The position numbers and the translations under genes are program-made. From Deltaproteobacteria bacterium (GTDB lineage Bacteria > Myxococcota > Polyangia > Polyangiales > B10-G4), in contig JAFDCW010000343.1 of assembly GCA_019312705.1 (NCBI GenBank), forward strand, positions 1-5,705: a stretch of DNA of 5,705 nucleotides. The letters are read 5' to 3'. Under the pieces are notes generated by a model that was not told where the DNA came from, did no database searches, and saw only the letters and a program-made list of their open reading frames with translations. Within the stretch, counting starts at the first letter, position 1. The number at the start of each line of letters is the position of its first letter. Positions 1-5,705 of the stretch are shown here, piece after piece.

Positions 1-672
1 GCCCCCGAGTTGGCCGGGCGTTTGGCCGACCTTCAGGCCGAGGTTGGGCGTCCGCTCTACTTCGTGCTCGGCAATCACGACTACTACCGAGCTTCCATCG
101 CGGCCGTTCGGGGCATGGTTCGTGAGCTGACCGAGAGGCATTCGGCGATGTCCTGGCTGCCCGCGGTAGGAGTCCTCGAGCTCACGCCTCGCACCGCTCT
201 CGTTGGAATCGACGGATGGGGCGACGCCCGGGTCGGCAACTGGGAGCATACGCGGGTGCGCTTCAAGGACGTCCGCTTGATCGCGGAGCTCGTCGGCGAC
301 GATTACCCGGCCACGGTGAAGAAGCTCCGTGCCCTCGGAGACTCCGAGGCCGCCGCTCTTCGCCCGGTCCTCCGAGACGCCTGCGCCCGGTACCCAGAGG
401 TCATGGTGGCGACCCACGTGCCGCCGTTTCTCGAGGCGTGCTGGCACAAGGGACACATGTGCCACCCGGAGTTTCTGCCCTGGCTGGCCTGCTCCGCCGT
501 CGGCGACGTGTTGATCGCCGCCGCCGAGGCTCACGCCGATTGCCACCTGAAGGTCCTCTGCGGACACACCCACGGGGAGGGCACGGTCGCCGTTCGCGAC
601 AACCTCGTCGTGCACACCGGCGGTGCGGTCTACGGAGCACCTGCCGTCAGCAGCGTATTCGATATCGAATGA
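1..672 (+). CDS. Calcineurin-like metallophosphoesterase, 5'-truncated by window edge
   Basis: This is the C-terminal portion of a calcineurin-like phosphoesterase, a family of binuclear metal enzymes that hydrolyse phosphomonoesters, phosphodiesters or nucleotides; the substrate cannot be told from sequence. The frame is open from base 1 and ends at TGA 670-672. Three of the family's metal or active-site blocks are visible: GNHDYY (from base 70), VATHVPP (His codon at 415-417) and CGHTHGEG (GHTH at 562-573). The earlier D-x-H and GD blocks are missing and must lie upstream, so the in-frame TTG at base 10 is not the real start. There is no membrane segment in the visible part, so a cytoplasmic enzyme is likely. 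Its last 43 bases overlap the 3' end of the convergent Coa1-like gene. Family assignment is firm; the specific function is unknown. Confidence 0.9.
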   Translation, partial: APELAGRLADLQAEVGRPLYFVLGNHDYYRASIAAVRGMVRELTERHSAMSWLPAVGVLELTPRTALVGIDGWGDARVGNWEHTRVRFKDVRLIAELVGDDYPATVKKLRALGDSEAAALRPVLRDACARYPEVMVATHVPPFLEACWHKGHMCHPEFLPWLACSAVGDVLIAAAEAHADCHLKVLCGHTHGEGTVAVRDNLVVHTGGAVYGAPAVSSVFDIE

Positions 673-1178
673 CCCAGCTGCCCGCTCCCATGAGCCCCGC
701 TGCACGCCAGCAGATCGATCGTCTCGTCACCCACCTCGAGGACCGCGACGCCGACGTGCCAGGTCCCGAATTGCTCGATGGCGTTGAACGAAACACTGCC
801 GCGACCGTCGCTCCCGCTGACCGCGAAGCTCCAGTTTGCGTGGCCGTTTCCTCCCCCCGTCTCGAGATTGCCGCAGCTCCACCCGGGCGCCGGAGAGACG
901 TTGGCGCCGAGGGCCGCGGTGGCGGCGGGGCAGGCCTCGATGGCGGCCATGATCTGCTCCTCGACCGGGCCGAGGCCGCACGACTCGAGGAAGAGCGCCG
1001 GGGCGATCATCGGCACGAAGAAGATGAGCATGCCGCTCATCGGGAGTAGGCTCGCGCACCCCGCCATAAGCCCGGTTCTTTTCACCCTCCGTCTCATCCT
1101 CGGAGCGACCTGAGCCATCGCCTGGGCCGCCGCCGCATGGGTCACCGCGCTTGCCGCCGCCTGCATCAGTAGCTGCAC
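630..1178 (-). CDS. Membrane-anchored protein with Coa1-like domain
   Basis: This 182-residue protein has an alanine-rich helical N-terminus (about residues 5-27), a basic stretch (RRRVKR, 29-34), a hydrophobic segment (about 37-64) and a soluble C-terminal domain. The part around residues 116-157, with SFAVSGSDGRGSVSF and then GTWHVGVAVLEVGDETIDLL, resembles the Coa1/Tim21-like fold (small residues, a G-rich turn, a central GxW, then alternating beta-strand residues). The founding Coa1 protein helps assemble cytochrome c oxidase; bacterial members are mostly uncharacterised, so a role in respiration is inference. Cysteines at 67, 83, 102 and 159 follow the membrane segment and could pair if exported. 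GTG at 1178 is chosen because GAGG lies 4 bases upstream; ATG at 1166 or 1097 (residue 28, just before the basic stretch) are alternatives with poorer ribosome sites. Its 3' end overlaps the phosphoesterase gene by 43 bases. Confidence 0.7.
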   Translation of the reverse strand: MQLLMQAAASAVTHAAAAQAMAQVAPRMRRRVKRTGLMAGCASLLPMSGMLIFFVPMIAPALFLESCGLGPVEEQIMAAIEACPAATAALGANVSPAPGWSCGNLETGGGNGHANWSFAVSGSDGRGSVSFNAIEQFGTWHVGVAVLEVGDETIDLLACSGAHGSGQLGHSISNTLLTAGAP

Positions 1179-1278
1179 TCGGCCTCGACCGCAGAGAGGT
1201 CACTAACGACGGGTCCCCCGCACTCGAACTAGGCCGTGCTCCTTCCCCGCCGCCGAATCCCTGGTAGAACTCGACGCG
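1179..1278. promoter_or_regulatory. Divergent intergenic region, presumed two promoters
   Basis: This 100-base gap separates the divergent starts of the Coa1-like gene (minus) and the M49-like lipoprotein (plus), so promoters for both must lie here or just inside the coding ends. I see no convincing -35/-10 pair, no long inverted repeat and no strong Shine-Dalgarno before the plus-strand ATG. The heptamer gcactcg occurs twice (1175-1181 and 1220-1226), which may be chance. Confidence 0.3.
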
Positions 1279-3144
1279 ATGAATATCCGTCTTCTCCCGT
1301 TCCTCGCCCTTTCAATCGGTGCCCTGGGCGCCTGTGACGATCCGGTCGACGACGACTGGATGCCCAGCGAAGGGACCTCCGAACCGACTGCCGAAGGGCA
1401 GCCCGCGTCGGGCGGCGAACCCTTCGACGGTCTCGTCGGGTTCTATCCCGTGGAGCAATGCGACGCCATTCTCAGCCGCACCGAGCGCCTCGTGCTCACG
1501 GCCGATACGTCGTCGCTGACCGAAGGCGAGCGGGGCGCGGTCATCAAGCTCATGCAGGTCGGCGAGGTCTTCGGCCGGCTCTACGAAAGCGCGAACCACG
1601 TCGACGCGCTTCGCGTCGGCGCGTACCTCGAAGCCTACGAACCGGATGACGACGTCGAGAGGGCGCACCTTTCGGCACTTAGAGACCTCTACGCGATGTT
1701 CAAAGGGCCGGTCCCTTGGAACCTCGACGGCGACCGCGACCTCTTGGCGCCGATCGCGCCCTACGACGCGCGGCGGAATATCCACCCCGCCGGGATCGAT
1801 GCGGACCGCCTGCGCACGTTCGCCGCTGCGCATCCCGAGTCCGGTGACCTGCTCGGCACACGTACACTGATTCGGGTCCGCACGGCCGAGGCGCTGGCGC
1901 GGGACCGGGCGGCCCTCGAAGCCCATGAGGCAATTGGCGTGCTCAATCCGGGGCTGCGAGCGATCCTCGAGGGGGACCCGGACCCCGAGGCCTACTACGC
2001 GGTGCCCTACGCCCTCGCCCACGCCGACGCGCTGCTCGAAGCAAACGGCCTCCTAAACGAGGCGAGCGCCTTGGTGCGTGATGACGATGCGGACCTCGCG
2101 GACTATTTCGAGCAACGGGCGAGAGACTTGCTGACGAACGACTACGAGGCCGGCGACGCAGCGTGGGTGAGCGGGCGCCCTCAGCGCCTCAACGCCCTCG
2201 TCGGCGCCTACGAGACCTACGACGACGACCTCTTGAGCGTGAAGGCGGCGTACGCCGTGTCGATCCTGGTGAAGAGCGCGGCGGGGTCGGCGGAACTCGA
2301 GGCGGCCATCAGTGAGCTCCAGCAGTTCGAGGATGCGCTCCCCGGGGGCCCCTATCAGCGGGTGCGCTCTCAGATCCCCGTCGGCATCTACCAGATTCAC
2401 GCGGACTACGGTCAGGCCCGCGGCGGCAATACGGCGACGATTCTCCCGAACGAGCCGCACATCACCCAGCGATACGGGCGCACCATTCTCATCCGCGAGA
2501 ACATCCTCCGGAACCCGACGATCGTAGCCCGGGGCCAGGCGCGGTTTCGGGCGGCCATCGTCCCCGCCCAGGCCGGGGACCTCGCCGAGTCCGGGAACTT
2601 CGACCGCACCGTGTGGCACGAAGTGGGGCACTACCTCGGCCCCAAGTCGACCGCCGACGGACGCAACATCGACGAGGCCCTCACCGACCTTCAGAACCAC
2701 TTCGAAGAGCTGAAGGCCGACCTGGTCTCACTCTGGATGATGCCGCGTTTGCAAGCCCTCGGCGTGCTGACCCCGGAGCGGGTGCGTTCGGCCTACGCCG
2801 GGGGGGTGCTGCGGACGCTGCGCACCGTCGAGCCCCAGCGCACGAACCCCTACGGCACGATGAACCTCATGCAGAACAACTACTTCCTCGAGCACGGATT
2901 GCTCTCGTTCGATTCGGAGGCGGGCAGGTTGCGCATCGACTACGACGCATATCCAGCGGTCGTCGAGCGCATGCTGGCCGAGGTCATCGCCATTCAGCAG
3001 GGCGGCGACCGCGGGGCGGCGGCGGCCTTCGTCGAGCGCTATGGCGCGTGGGACGAGGGCATCCAGGGCGTCGTCGGCCGGGCTTTGGATGCGGCCGGGG
3101 CCCGGTATACGTTTGTACGCTACGCGGCGCTGGGCCACGAGTGA
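1279..3144 (+). CDS. Lipoprotein of the peptidase M49 (dipeptidyl-peptidase III-like) superfamily
   Basis: This 621-residue predicted zinc peptidase is exported as a lipoprotein. Residues 1-18 are a signal peptide ending in lipobox LGAC (Cys19), followed by Asp20-Asp21 and an acidic, Pro/Ser/Gly-rich linker to about residue 47. An alpha-helical region contains VGAYETYDDD (308-317), which matches the GPYETYED-type block of M49 proteins and the M49-like half of plant Nudix fusions. The zinc site is HEVGH (His447, Glu448, His451) followed by EELKAD (476-481); Glu477 is the likely third ligand and Glu448 the catalytic base. Canonical dipeptidyl-peptidase III has HEXXXH and EECRAE, so this belongs to the shorter HEXXH branch. 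Length fits the family. The conserved AHG of that branch appears to read PYG here (Tyr525), so activity may be altered. ATG 1279 is fixed by the signal peptide, although its ribosome site is weak. Substrate unknown. Confidence 0.8.
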   Translation: MNIRLLPFLALSIGALGACDDPVDDDWMPSEGTSEPTAEGQPASGGEPFDGLVGFYPVEQCDAILSRTERLVLTADTSSLTEGERGAVIKLMQVGEVFGRLYESANHVDALRVGAYLEAYEPDDDVERAHLSALRDLYAMFKGPVPWNLDGDRDLLAPIAPYDARRNIHPAGIDADRLRTFAAAHPESGDLLGTRTLIRVRTAEALARDRAALEAHEAIGVLNPGLRAILEGDPDPEAYYAVPYALAHADALLEANGLLNEASALVRDDDADLADYFEQRARDLLTNDYEAGDAAWVSGRPQRLNALVGAYETYDDDLLSVKAAYAVSILVKSAAGSAELEAAISELQQFEDALPGGPYQRVRSQIPVGIYQIHADYGQARGGNTATILPNEPHITQRYGRTILIRENILRNPTIVARGQARFRAAIVPAQAGDLAESGNFDRTVWHEVGHYLGPKSTADGRNIDEALTDLQNHFEELKADLVSLWMMPRLQALGVLTPERVRSAYAGGVLRTLRTVEPQRTNPYGTMNLMQNNYFLEHGLLSFDSEAGRLRIDYDAYPAVVERMLAEVIAIQQGGDRGAAAAFVERYGAWDEGIQGVVGRALDAAGARYTFVRYAALGHE

Positions 3145-3157
3145 CCGGGTAGGCGGC

Positions 3158-3192
3158 GGCAACGCACAACCTGGGGCCGCGTTGTCATTGCC
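3158..3192 (+). terminator. Imperfect hairpin after the M49-like gene, possible terminator or attenuator
   Basis: Thirteen bases after the stop codon, GGCAA (3158-3162) pairs with TTGCC (3188-3192), and inside it ACAAC (3166-3170) pairs with GTTGT (3181-3185) around a 10-base loop. A small 3x2 internal loop separates the two 5-bp stems. No T-run follows, so it is not a classical intrinsic terminator. Its position directly before a candidate promoter suggests a boundary between transcription units, but chance is possible. Confidence 0.3.
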
Positions 3193-3193
3193 T

Positions 3194-3220
3194 GGAACTT
3201 CCTCGAGGCAGGGTTGTCAT
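3194..3220 (+). promoter_or_regulatory. Candidate ECF-sigma-type promoter for the cytochrome unit
   Basis: GGAACTT at 3194-3200 matches the classic -35 core of extracytoplasmic-function (RpoE-like) sigma factors. It is followed after 15 bases by GTCAT (3216-3220), so GGAAC and GTC are 17 bases apart, within the range usual for this class. A transcript starting about 7 bases later would carry the GGAGG ribosome site close to its 5' end. The -10 half also lies in a repeated octamer, gttgtcat (3181-3188 and 3213-3220). No sigma factor gene is present in the window, and short motifs like these can arise by chance. Confidence 0.35.
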
Positions 3221-3229
3221 ACCCCGCCG

Positions 3230-3234
3230 GGAGG
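3230..3234 (+). promoter_or_regulatory. Shine-Dalgarno GGAGG that sets the start at 3244
   Basis: GGAGG lies 9 bases before ATG 3244, with a further AAGAGG in between. It decides in favour of this ATG over the longer in-frame GTG at 3214, which would place this site inside the coding region and put a charged, proline-containing stretch before the signal peptide. Confidence 0.75.
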
Positions 3235-3243
3235 AAGAGGACC

Positions 3244-3894
3244 ATGGATCGATTGATTGCCGGCGTCGTTGCCGGAGCGCTGAGTCTCGCGCTATCGGCG
3301 CCGATGCCCACCGCGGCGTGCATGCACGTCATCGAGTTCACCAAGGAGGACGCCGTCCGGACCGTCGCACGGGCGGAGCGTTCGCTCATTCGGGGCGACG
3401 CCGTCGTCGCCTACCGGGCCTCCCGGCGCGCTCGCCACGAGTTCGAGCGCTCTGTCCGGGATGAGGGGCCGAGCAGGCAGACGGAGTCGCTCATCGCCAG
3501 GGCCCGTCGCATCACCGCCGTCGCCGTCGTGCGCCTCGATGGCTGGACACCGATCACCCGACGTGACGCCCGACGGACCATCGTGCGCGGGCGGGAGGTG
3601 CGAAGTCTCGCTTGGGCCGCTGGCCAGTTGCGCACCTACGCGGAAGAAAACCCTAGCGATTTGCGCGCCCGTTCGTTTCTCGGGGAGGCCCTCGCGCGCA
3701 TTCCTGTGCATCACGATGAGGCGCGGGAGATTCTCTTGAGCCTCGCGGACCGTGACCTCATGCCCGACGCCCATGGCTATGCGGCGTTGCTCAGGGTCGT
3801 CACGGTGGGCACGACGCATTGGAACGAGGCGCTGACGCGGTGTGAGCAGATGGCCGCTGAGAACGCCCCGCAGATTTGCCCGTCGTCGTCGTGA
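3244..3894 (+). CDS. Exported helical-repeat-like protein of unknown function
   Basis: I do not recognise a named family. The 216-residue product has a basic start (MDR), a hydrophobic core (about 4-19) and a signal peptide end near PTAAC (Cys26). Cleavage could be by signal peptidase I after an Ala, or by the lipoprotein peptidase at Cys26, although the lipobox is poor. The mature part is almost all helical with TPR-like spacing of small and large residues: ARAERSLIRGDAVVAYRASRRA near the start, then RARSFLGEALARIPV, HHDEAREILLSLADRDLMP and HGYAALLRVVTV with WNEALTRCEQMA to the end. Two further cysteines (200 and 212) near the C-terminus could form a disulfide. It is rich in arginine in the first half. 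ATG 3244 is set by the GGAGG site. Its stop overlaps the probable GTG start of the cytochrome gene, so the two are likely translationally coupled and may act together, for example as a scaffold for the cytochrome. Confidence 0.8.
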   Translation: MDRLIAGVVAGALSLALSAPMPTAACMHVIEFTKEDAVRTVARAERSLIRGDAVVAYRASRRARHEFERSVRDEGPSRQTESLIARARRITAVAVVRLDGWTPITRRDARRTIVRGREVRSLAWAAGQLRTYAEENPSDLRARSFLGEALARIPVHHDEAREILLSLADRDLMPDAHGYAALLRVVTVGTTHWNEALTRCEQMAAENAPQICPSSS

Positions 3895-5120
3895 TCTCCG
3901 CGGTCGTGAGGCCAACCGTCCTAGCGGCGCTCACGGTGCTTTCGGGTGCCGTCGCGTGCTCGGGTGGTCACGTTCCGGAGGGGCCAACGCCGGCGCCCTC
4001 GGAGGTCGAGCCGGCGTCAGAGCTCCTCGCCGGGGATGCGGCCCGGGGCCGCGAACTCATGGCGCGTTTCGAGTGCAACCGCTGCCACGATGGAACAGGG
4101 CTGCCCGACGAAACAGAAGAGCGGCACTGCGTGCACTGCCACCAGTCCATCCGGGCCGGGACCTTCGACGCGCCAGCGCGCGAACTGCAACGGTGGCGCG
4201 CCAATCTTCACAGTCTCAACGACGCGCCCTCCCTCGCCGGCCTCGAGGGCAAGCTCCGGGTTGAGTGGTTGGCCGAGTTTCTCGTGAGTCCCCACGACGT
4301 GCGCCCCGGGCTTCCGGCGACGATGCCCCGGCTGCCGCTCTCCCCGGACGAGGCCCGGGACATCGCGGCGGCCCTCGCGGGCAGTGGCTCGGCCGAGGGT
4401 GATGCCTCCGCTATCGGCGACCCGGGCGAGGGCCTCGCTCTCCTCGTCCGTCACTCGTGTCTTTCATGCCACGCCTTCTCCGGCGCCGGCGTGCGCCGCC
4501 CCGCCCTCGCCGAGGGCCCCGCCGTGGCCCTCGCTCCGGATCTTCGGCATACGCGTCAGCGCATGACGCGGTCGATGCTCCTGCGCTGGCTCGAGGCGCC
4601 CGCGGAGCTCCGGCCCGGGACCCTCATGCCGACGGTCGAGATGAGCCGGGAGGATCGCGAGCATCTCGCCGATGCGATTCTCGGGGCCGCCCTCGCACCG
4701 ATGGACGCCACCCCTGTCCCTGATCGGCTGCCGGTCCTCGACCGGCCGGTTGGCTTCGACGAAGTCGCCGACCGAGTGCTCTCCCCGACCTGCTGGCATT
4801 GCCACGCCGATGCCGACTTCGCCGCGGGCGAGGCCGGGGCGGGCAATACCGGCGGCTTCGGCTTCGAGGCCCGGGGCGTCAACCTCCTCGACTACACCGG
4901 CGTGTCCTCCGGCTACATCGCTGACGACGGTGAGCGCCGCTCTCTCTTCGCGTCCGACGCCGGCGTACCGCACTTGGTGCGACTCTTGATGGCGCGTCAC
5001 CACGAGGTTCGCGGTCACGCCGTGCCGGGCCTCACCGGAATGCCCCTGGGCCTACCCCCGATCCCCATAGAAGACATCCAGCTCGTCGAAACCTGGATCG
5101 CCCAAGGCCGCCCCAACTAG
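3891..5120 (+). CDS. Tetrahaem cytochrome c lipoprotein
   Basis: This 409-residue protein is predicted to carry electrons on the outer side of the inner membrane or in the periplasm. A signal peptide ends in AVAC (lipid-anchored Cys23), followed by a Pro/Glu-rich linker. Four covalent haem motifs are present: CNRCH (62-66), CVHCH (80-84), CLSCH (190-194) and CWHCH (301-305). Three Met-Pro sites typical of distal haem ligands follow: Met145, Met246 and Met384, each before an acidic helix such as LSPDEARDIAAAL. The protein therefore looks like three class-I-like cytochrome modules with one extra haem inserted in the first; His107 could serve that haem. The last module ends in IEDIQLVETWIAQG, as in cytochromes of the planctomycete-type C-terminal class. 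GTG 3891 is chosen because it overlaps the upstream stop as GTGA; TTG 3876 and GTG 3906 are alternatives, and none has a clear Shine-Dalgarno. Redox partner unknown. Confidence 0.88.
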   Translation: MISAVVRPTVLAALTVLSGAVACSGGHVPEGPTPAPSEVEPASELLAGDAARGRELMARFECNRCHDGTGLPDETEERHCVHCHQSIRAGTFDAPARELQRWRANLHSLNDAPSLAGLEGKLRVEWLAEFLVSPHDVRPGLPATMPRLPLSPDEARDIAAALAGSGSAEGDASAIGDPGEGLALLVRHSCLSCHAFSGAGVRRPALAEGPAVALAPDLRHTRQRMTRSMLLRWLEAPAELRPGTLMPTVEMSREDREHLADAILGAALAPMDATPVPDRLPVLDRPVGFDEVADRVLSPTCWHCHADADFAAGEAGAGNTGGFGFEARGVNLLDYTGVSSGYIADDGERRSLFASDAGVPHLVRLLMARHHEVRGHAVPGLTGMPLGLPPIPIEDIQLVETWIAQGRPN

Positions 5121-5136
5121 GGGGACGCTAGGTTTA

Positions 5137-5152
5137 CTTGTTTGCTTGTTTG
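5137..5152 (+). repeat. Perfect tandem 8-mer (CTTGTTTG x2) in a T-rich tract
   Basis: CTTGTTTG occurs twice head to tail (5137-5144 and 5145-5152), preceded by gtttac, giving a T-rich patch of about 20 bases in otherwise very GC-rich DNA just after the cytochrome stop. A weak CCCC/GGGG hairpin (5111-5123) precedes it. It might be a promoter element, a regulator site or a loose termination signal. I see no convincing -10 at a standard distance. Confidence 0.6.
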
Positions 5153-5161
5153 GCTCCGACG

Positions 5162-5186
5162 GCAGGCTACTTCTGAGATAGCCTGC
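5162..5186. repeat. Perfect 8-bp inverted repeat just before the membrane-protein start
   Basis: GCAGGCTA (5162-5169) and TAGCCTGC (5179-5186) are exact reverse complements around a 9-base loop. The right arm ends 4 bases before GTG 5191, where a ribosome site would be expected and none is seen. No T-run follows on either side in the sense needed for a classical terminator. It may be an operator for a dimeric regulator or an RNA hairpin that limits translation. Confidence 0.6.
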
Positions 5187-5190
5187 TCGC

Positions 5191-5705
5191 GTGGGGGACC
5201 AGCACGAGGACCTACCGGACTCGACCCAGGACGGAGACTCCGGGACACTCGCCGCGCCCGACCCGGTGGCCGAGCGTGCGGCCTGGAAGGACCGCGTCGT
5301 ACGCCGCCGCGTCCTGCTCGCAATTTCGCCGCTGACAGCGACCCTCTTCGTTCCGTGGCCCGACGGTTTCAGCTGGGAGGTCGCCGAGCGCCTGGGCTCG
5401 TCGGCGTTTCTCGCCATTCCCGCCGTTGCGCTCGCCGCGACCCTCGTCGCCCTGGCCAAGAGCCGTTCGCTGCTCGTCCGTTCGCTCATCCTCGGGGCGC
5501 TGGGTCTCGCCCTCGCCGGGCTCTCCTTCGAAGCCATCACGAGCCCCGCCCTGGTCCGGGAGTTCTCCTCTGACGTCGGTCGGTGGGACGCCTATGTGCT
5601 CTACCTCGGCTTCGGCATCCCGTTGCTCACCGTAGCCCTCGAACTCTTCGCCGCGCTCGACCGACGGTCGCGACCCCGAGCGATCCTCGCTGGGTTCGGC
5701 TGGCT
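5191..5705 (+). CDS. Multi-pass membrane protein, 3'-truncated by window edge
   Basis: The frame opens after an in-frame TAG (5179-5181) with GTG 5191 and stays open to the window end, giving 171 visible residues. An acidic, Asp/Gln-rich N-terminus (1-28) and a basic stretch (RVVRRR, 35-40) are followed by about four hydrophobic segments (roughly 41-56, 70-89, 94-113 and 135-156), with RSRPR again near the visible end. The pattern fits an integral inner-membrane protein with a cytoplasmic N-terminus. I do not recognise a family and see no catalytic motif. The start has no clear Shine-Dalgarno; GTG 5266 is an in-frame alternative that would remove the acidic tail. The other frames across this stretch are arginine- or serine-rich and look like shadows, which supports this one. 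It follows the cytochrome gene by 70 bases on the same strand, but the intervening repeats suggest separate control. Confidence 0.7.
   Translation, partial: MGDQHEDLPDSTQDGDSGTLAAPDPVAERAAWKDRVVRRRVLLAISPLTATLFVPWPDGFSWEVAERLGSSAFLAIPAVALAATLVALAKSRSLLVRSLILGALGLALAGLSFEAITSPALVREFSSDVGRWDAYVLYLGFGIPLLTVALELFAALDRRSRPRAILAGFGW

Noticed and set aside
216..1049. Long plus-strand open frame (277 codons) bridging the phosphoesterase and the Coa1-like gene
   Set aside because: Its product is extremely Arg/Gly/Pro-rich with no motif, and it overlaps two better supported genes; typical of GC-rich shadow frames.
727..1203. Minus-strand frame of 158 codons overlapping the Coa1-like gene
   Set aside because: Arg/Gly-rich and without a membrane segment or domain pattern; the overlapping frame has both.
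1312..2022. Minus-strand frame of 236 codons antisense to the M49-like gene
   Set aside because: Mirrors the codon pattern of the real gene and shows no motif or plausible start region.
2053..2700. Minus-strand frame of 215 codons antisense to the M49-like gene
   Set aside because: It lies opposite the conserved YETYDDD and zinc-site region; composition is Val/Arg/Gly-biased as expected for an antisense shadow.
3292..3915. Minus-strand frame antisense to the helical-repeat gene
   Set aside because: Arg-rich with no domain pattern, while the sense frame has a signal peptide and a strong ribosome site.
4464..5018. Minus-strand frame of 184 codons antisense to the cytochrome
   Set aside because: It is opposite two CxxCH haem motifs that fix the sense frame.
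5162..5186. Reading the perfect inverted repeat as an intrinsic terminator
   Set aside because: No T-run follows the stem on the plus strand; the T-rich tract lies before it, and on the minus strand it would be A-rich.
5052..5573. Competing frames at the window end (minus 5052-5540 and plus 5142-5573)
   Set aside because: Both are Arg/Ser/Pro-rich without hydrophobic order, whereas the frame from 5191 encodes regular membrane segments.

Overview
The window is very GC-rich and densely coded, with GTG starts, two lipobox-bearing genes, a multihaem c-type cytochrome and long arginine-rich shadow frames. This suggests a Gram-negative bacterium from a high-GC lineage. A myxobacterial or related deltaproteobacterial (Myxococcota-like) genome is my best guess, from general style only; no taxonomic marker gene is present. 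I see no rRNA, tRNA, CRISPR array or insertion sequence.

Layout. Positions 1-672 (+) hold the C-terminal part of a calcineurin-like metallophosphoesterase whose start lies outside the window. Converging on it and overlapping it by 43 bases is a minus-strand gene (1178-630) for a membrane-anchored protein with a Coa1-like domain. A 100-base divergent gap follows. Next comes a 621-residue lipoprotein (1279-3144, +) that reads as a divergent member of the peptidase M49 (dipeptidyl-peptidase III) superfamily, with a short HEXXH zinc motif and an EELKAD second motif. A further 99-base gap contains an imperfect hairpin and, immediately after it, a possible ECF-sigma-type promoter and a strong Shine-Dalgarno. 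These lead into a two-gene unit: an exported, helical-repeat-like protein of unknown function (3244-3894), then a tetrahaem cytochrome c lipoprotein (3891-5120) whose likely GTG start overlaps the upstream stop as GTGA. After a 70-base gap with a tandem 8-mer repeat and a perfect 8-bp inverted repeat, a multi-pass membrane protein begins at 5191 and runs off the window end.

How the genes may fit together. Four of the six products carry export or membrane signals, so most of the region concerns the cell envelope. The helical-repeat protein and the cytochrome are very probably co-expressed and may form an electron-transfer or scaffold pair. The Coa1-like protein would fit a respiratory theme, but it is transcribed separately and the link is only suggestive. 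Nothing seen connects the phosphoesterase, the M49-like lipoprotein or the terminal membrane protein to the cytochrome beyond proximity.
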